From positions 1 to 6,932 of the forward strand of contig JAZRYC010000088.1 in assembly GCA_045600525.1 (NCBI GenBank): a stretch of 6,932 nucleotides of DNA, in the 5' to 3' direction. The DNA comes from F23-D06 sp045600525 (GTDB taxonomy: Bacteria > Bacteroidota > Bacteroidia > Bacteroidales > WCHB1-69). The position numbers were made by a program, and so were the translations under genes. Below the pieces are notes generated by a model that was not told where the DNA came from, made no database searches, and saw nothing but the letters and a program-made list of their open reading frames with translations. Positions 5,049 to 6,932 of the stretch are shown here, piece by piece. Position 1 is the stretch's first letter. Every line of letters begins with the position of its first letter.

Positions 5049-5217
5049 AGCGTTTTGGCATTGCACACAAAAACGCTCCATTTTGTCTCAGCGACAATGT
5101 GAATACTCCGCCCTATTCGCTAATGCAGACTTTACCATCAGTAGCCAGTTTATAGGCGGCAGCACACATGGTTTCATAAGTGAGACCTTCGCGCTAATCC
5201 CATTGAAAAAGTGTTCC
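5041..5217 (-). pseudogene. Possible decayed coding remnant, same frame as the aminotransferase
   Basis: Continuing past the aminotransferase stop in the same minus-strand frame gives a stop at 5196-5194, then 26 protein-like codons including YETMCAAAYKLATDGKVC, a stop at 5115-5113, then 23 more codons (GGVFTLSLRQNGAFL and on) to a stop at 5043-5041. The segment has no good start and I do not recognise the sequence. Because it is open between stops and has a plausible helix-like composition, it may be the broken end of a displaced gene. It may equally be non-coding repeat DNA; the plus strand is also open here for 61 codons. Confidence 0.2.
5043..5083. repeat. 41-bp hairpin downstream of the first aminotransferase
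   Basis: GAGCGTTTT (5048-5056) and AAAACGCTC (5070-5078) pair perfectly around a 13-nt loop. After a C-C mismatch the stem continues with AAAT (5043-5046) and ATTT (5080-5083). It lies about 135 nt after the stop of the aminotransferase gene. It could slow or end transcription from the first module, but no T-run follows it on the minus strand, so a standard terminator is not supported. Confidence 0.5.
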
Positions 5218-6435
5218 CTATAATTTATTTGTTATTATCTCTACAAAATTCTCCGCAATATATCTCACATCCTCATCTGTCAGGCGGGTGTGCAATGGCA
5301 AGGTGATTTCGTTTTCAAAGAGATGGTAGGCATTGGGATAGTCCTTGATGTCGAAACCTAAGTTCTTATAAGCGGTCATCATCGGCAAAGGCTTGTAATG
5401 CACGTTGGTGGCTATGCCGCGTTCAGCCATTTTGGTGATGACGGCATTGGTCTCCTCGCGGGTCTTGCCCAAGAGACGCACCAAATAGAGATGGCCCGAG
5501 GATTGGTGTGTTGCATCGTAATGATTCAACAAGGCCACCGGCAAATCCTTCAAAGTTGCATCGTATAAGCCTATGATTTCCTTACGGCGGGCCAGCAGCT
5601 GGGGATAGCGCTTGAACTGGGCCAGACCGATGCCCGCCATGATGTCGGTCATGTTGCACTTGTACCATGGACCGATGACATCGTACTCCCAAGCCCCAAG
5701 TTGGGTCTTCGCCAAGGCGCCCTTACTCTGTCCGTGCAGTGAATAGAGCTGAGCCTGCTTGTAGAGCGCCTCATCGTCGATGCCTTCATGGGCACGCCAG
5801 GTGAAGGCGCCCCCTTCGGCCGTGGTCAGGTTCTTGACGGCATGGAAAGAGAAGCTGGAGAAATCGGCGATTTCGCCACACATCATACCCTTGCGCTGGG
5901 TGCCGAAGGCATGGGCAGCATCGGCCAAGACGACGATACGTCCGTAGGCCTTCTGGATGTCGTTATCGGGATGGAAAAGATGACGCTTGGCCTCCACCAC
6001 TTCATAAATCTTATCATAATCGGCCACGATGCCACCCAAGTCAACAGGTATGATGACCTTGGTGCGGCTGGTGATGGCGGCTGCCATCTGGTCATAGTCC
6101 ATCTCCACGCTATCCTTTTGCGCATCGACTAGGACGAGTTTCGCTCCCACATGCTGGGTGACGCTGGCGGTAGCCGTATAGGTGTAGGCCGGCACGATGA
6201 CCTCATCGCCAGGGCCAACGCCCAAGAGCCGCAGCACCATCTCCATGCAGGCGGTGGCACTGTTCAGGCACACTGCTTTCGGTGTGTGGCAATAGGCGGC
6301 TATCTGTCTTTCAAAATCCTTGGTCTTGGGACCGGTGGTAATCCAGCCCGAACGAATGGCCTCGGCGGCCATATTGATTTCCTCCTCGCTCATATCGGGC
6401 GGAGAGAAAGGAATGTTGCGTAAAGGAAGATTCAT
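5218..6435 (-). CDS. DegT/DnrJ/EryC1/StrS aminotransferase, WcfR-like
   Basis: This is a complete 405-residue PLP-dependent sugar aminotransferase. It opens with the typical family N-terminus (IPFSPPDMSEEEI, 8-20; SGWITTGPKT, 29-38). It shows LNSATACMEM (57-66) for phosphate binding, DEVIVPAYTYTATA (77-90), VVLADAAHAFG (168-178) with D172 expected at the PLP ring nitrogen, and SFSFHAVKNLTTAEGGA (194-210) with K201 as the Schiff-base lysine. It would aminate a UDP-keto-deoxysugar in the cytoplasm. ATG 6435 is 10 nt after the stop of the preceding transferase gene, so the two are surely co-transcribed. That arrangement resembles the WcfR/WcfS pair of Bacteroides fragilis capsule PSA, which makes and loads an acetamido-amino-trideoxygalactose; the resemblance is from memory and gene order, so the substrate is inference. 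It is only distantly similar to the aminotransferase at 1008-2282, so the two probably act on different sugars. Confidence 0.94.
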   Translation of the reverse strand: MNLPLRNIPFSPPDMSEEEINMAAEAIRSGWITTGPKTKDFERQIAAYCHTPKAVCLNSATACMEMVLRLLGVGPGDEVIVPAYTYTATASVTQHVGAKLVLVDAQKDSVEMDYDQMAAAITSRTKVIIPVDLGGIVADYDKIYEVVEAKRHLFHPDNDIQKAYGRIVVLADAAHAFGTQRKGMMCGEIADFSSFSFHAVKNLTTAEGGAFTWRAHEGIDDEALYKQAQLYSLHGQSKGALAKTQLGAWEYDVIGPWYKCNMTDIMAGIGLAQFKRYPQLLARRKEIIGLYDATLKDLPVALLNHYDATHQSSGHLYLVRLLGKTREETNAVITKMAERGIATNVHYKPLPMMTAYKNLGFDIKDYPNAYHLFENEITLPLHTRLTDEDVRYIAENFVEIITNKL

Positions 6436-6445
6436 ATCAGTAAAA

Positions 6446-6932
6446 CTATTCTGTTATTATTGCCCAAAAGGTTTCGAAGATAATCTTGACATCACCCCAA
6501 AAAGAGTGGTGATTAACATACTCTAAATAAAGTTTGACCTTTTCTTGCATAACGATCTCAATATAATATTTCTCAGGGTCTTCCGCTTTTCCCAGAAGTT
6601 CGTTTTCGTTGCGGAATTTAACAGATGCCGGGTCTGTGATACCCGGACGCACATCCAAGACGCGCATCTGTTCGGGAGTCCAATAATCCACATAATGACG
6701 CACCTCGGGACGAGGTCCAACCAAACTCATGTCGCCAATCAGGACATTGATGAGCTGTGGAAATTCATCCAATTTGAATTTTCTGATAAAATAACCTGAA
6801 CGAGTGACGCGCGGGTCGCGGCCGCCCACAGTGACCAGACTTCCCTTGTCGGAACCCACCCGCATTGAACGGAACTTGAAGATACGGAAATCCTTATTAT
6901 CCTTCCCCACCCTCACCTGACGATAGAAAACC
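6446..6932 (-). CDS. Sugar-phosphate transferase (polyprenyl-phosphate PGT), 5' end outside window
   Basis: The visible 161 C-terminal residues belong to the bacterial sugar transferase family that loads a sugar 1-phosphate onto undecaprenyl phosphate. The frame stays open to the window edge, beginning VFYRQVRVG, so the start lies outside; a GTG at 6916 is an internal valine, not a start. Motifs present are FKFRSM, the catalytic Asp-Glu pair in KLDEFPQL, DMSLVGPRPE, RPGITDPASVKFRNENELL and the closing SFWGDVKIIFETFW. Against the complete paralogue at 2419-3027, about 37 residues with the membrane helix are missing if it is the short PglC type; a longer WcaJ-like form cannot be excluded. It differs in having a GGRDPRVTRSGYFIRKF stretch typical of WcfS/WcaJ-like members. 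The aminotransferase follows after 10 nt and probably supplies its sugar. Confidence 0.93.
   Translation of the reverse strand, partial: VFYRQVRVGKDNKDFRIFKFRSMRVGSDKGSLVTVGGRDPRVTRSGYFIRKFKLDEFPQLINVLIGDMSLVGPRPEVRHYVDYWTPEQMRVLDVRPGITDPASVKFRNENELLGKAEDPEKYYIEIVMQEKVKLYLEYVNHHSFWGDVKIIFETFWAIITE

Noticed and set aside
4662..5217. Invertible phase-variable promoter of the Bacteroides capsule type
   Set aside because: No inverted repeat pair flanking a promoter was found. The long repeats are in direct orientation and would delete rather than invert.
5038..5223. A 61-codon plus-strand open frame in the large spacer
   Set aside because: It includes the hairpin at 5043-5083 and has no recognisable motif. 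It is opposite the possible minus-strand remnant and would run against all other genes.

Overview
The window looks like an exopolysaccharide or capsule (or protein-glycan) gene cluster from a Bacteroidales bacterium (Bacteroides/Prevotella type). This is inferred from the absence of canonical Shine-Dalgarno sequences, AT-rich intergenic DNA with moderate-GC genes, and the protein families: small monotopic sugar-phosphate transferases, DegT-family sugar aminotransferases, an AAA_14/DUF4143 ATPase and a pRiA4b ORF-3-like protein. No genus marker is present. Every supported gene lies on the minus strand, so transcription runs from the right end to the left.

In transcription order the layout is as follows. 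(1) 6446-6932 holds the C-terminal part of a polyprenyl-phosphate sugar-phosphate transferase, cut by the window edge. (2) 5218-6435 encodes a DegT/DnrJ/EryC1/StrS sugar aminotransferase 10 nt downstream. (3) 4662-5217 is 556 bp without an intact gene. It holds a possible decayed coding remnant, hairpins, a REP-like element, one copy of a 27-bp repeat, and 34-bp tandem repeats next to the following gene. (4) 3309-4661 encodes an AAA_14/DUF4143 ATPase. (5) 3028-3308 is a densely structured 281-bp spacer with four hairpins and the second copy of the 27-bp repeat. (6) 2419-3027 encodes a second, complete sugar-phosphate transferase. (7) 1008-2282 encodes a second, PglE-like DegT aminotransferase. 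(8) 72-920 encodes a pRiA4b ORF-3 family protein, followed by what looks like half of a terminator at the left edge.

The two transferase/aminotransferase pairs are the functional core. In each, an aminotransferase would make a nucleotide-activated amino-deoxysugar, and the transferase would load a sugar phosphate onto undecaprenyl phosphate to start glycan assembly. The pairs have the same gene order, their transferases are recognisably paralogous, and they are separated by the ATPase gene. That ATPase gene sits between two direct copies of a 27-bp sequence that is itself a hairpin and is accompanied in both copies by a second shared block. The simplest reading is that the ATPase and its flanking repeats were inserted, or arose by duplication and replacement, between two glycan modules. 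The most unusual material is in the spacers: the composite direct repeat, a 20-bp-stem palindrome whose ends resemble an integron attC site, a REP-like family with a conserved loop but changed complementary stems, and the tandem repeats upstream of the ATPase. These are sequence observations; their functions are inference.
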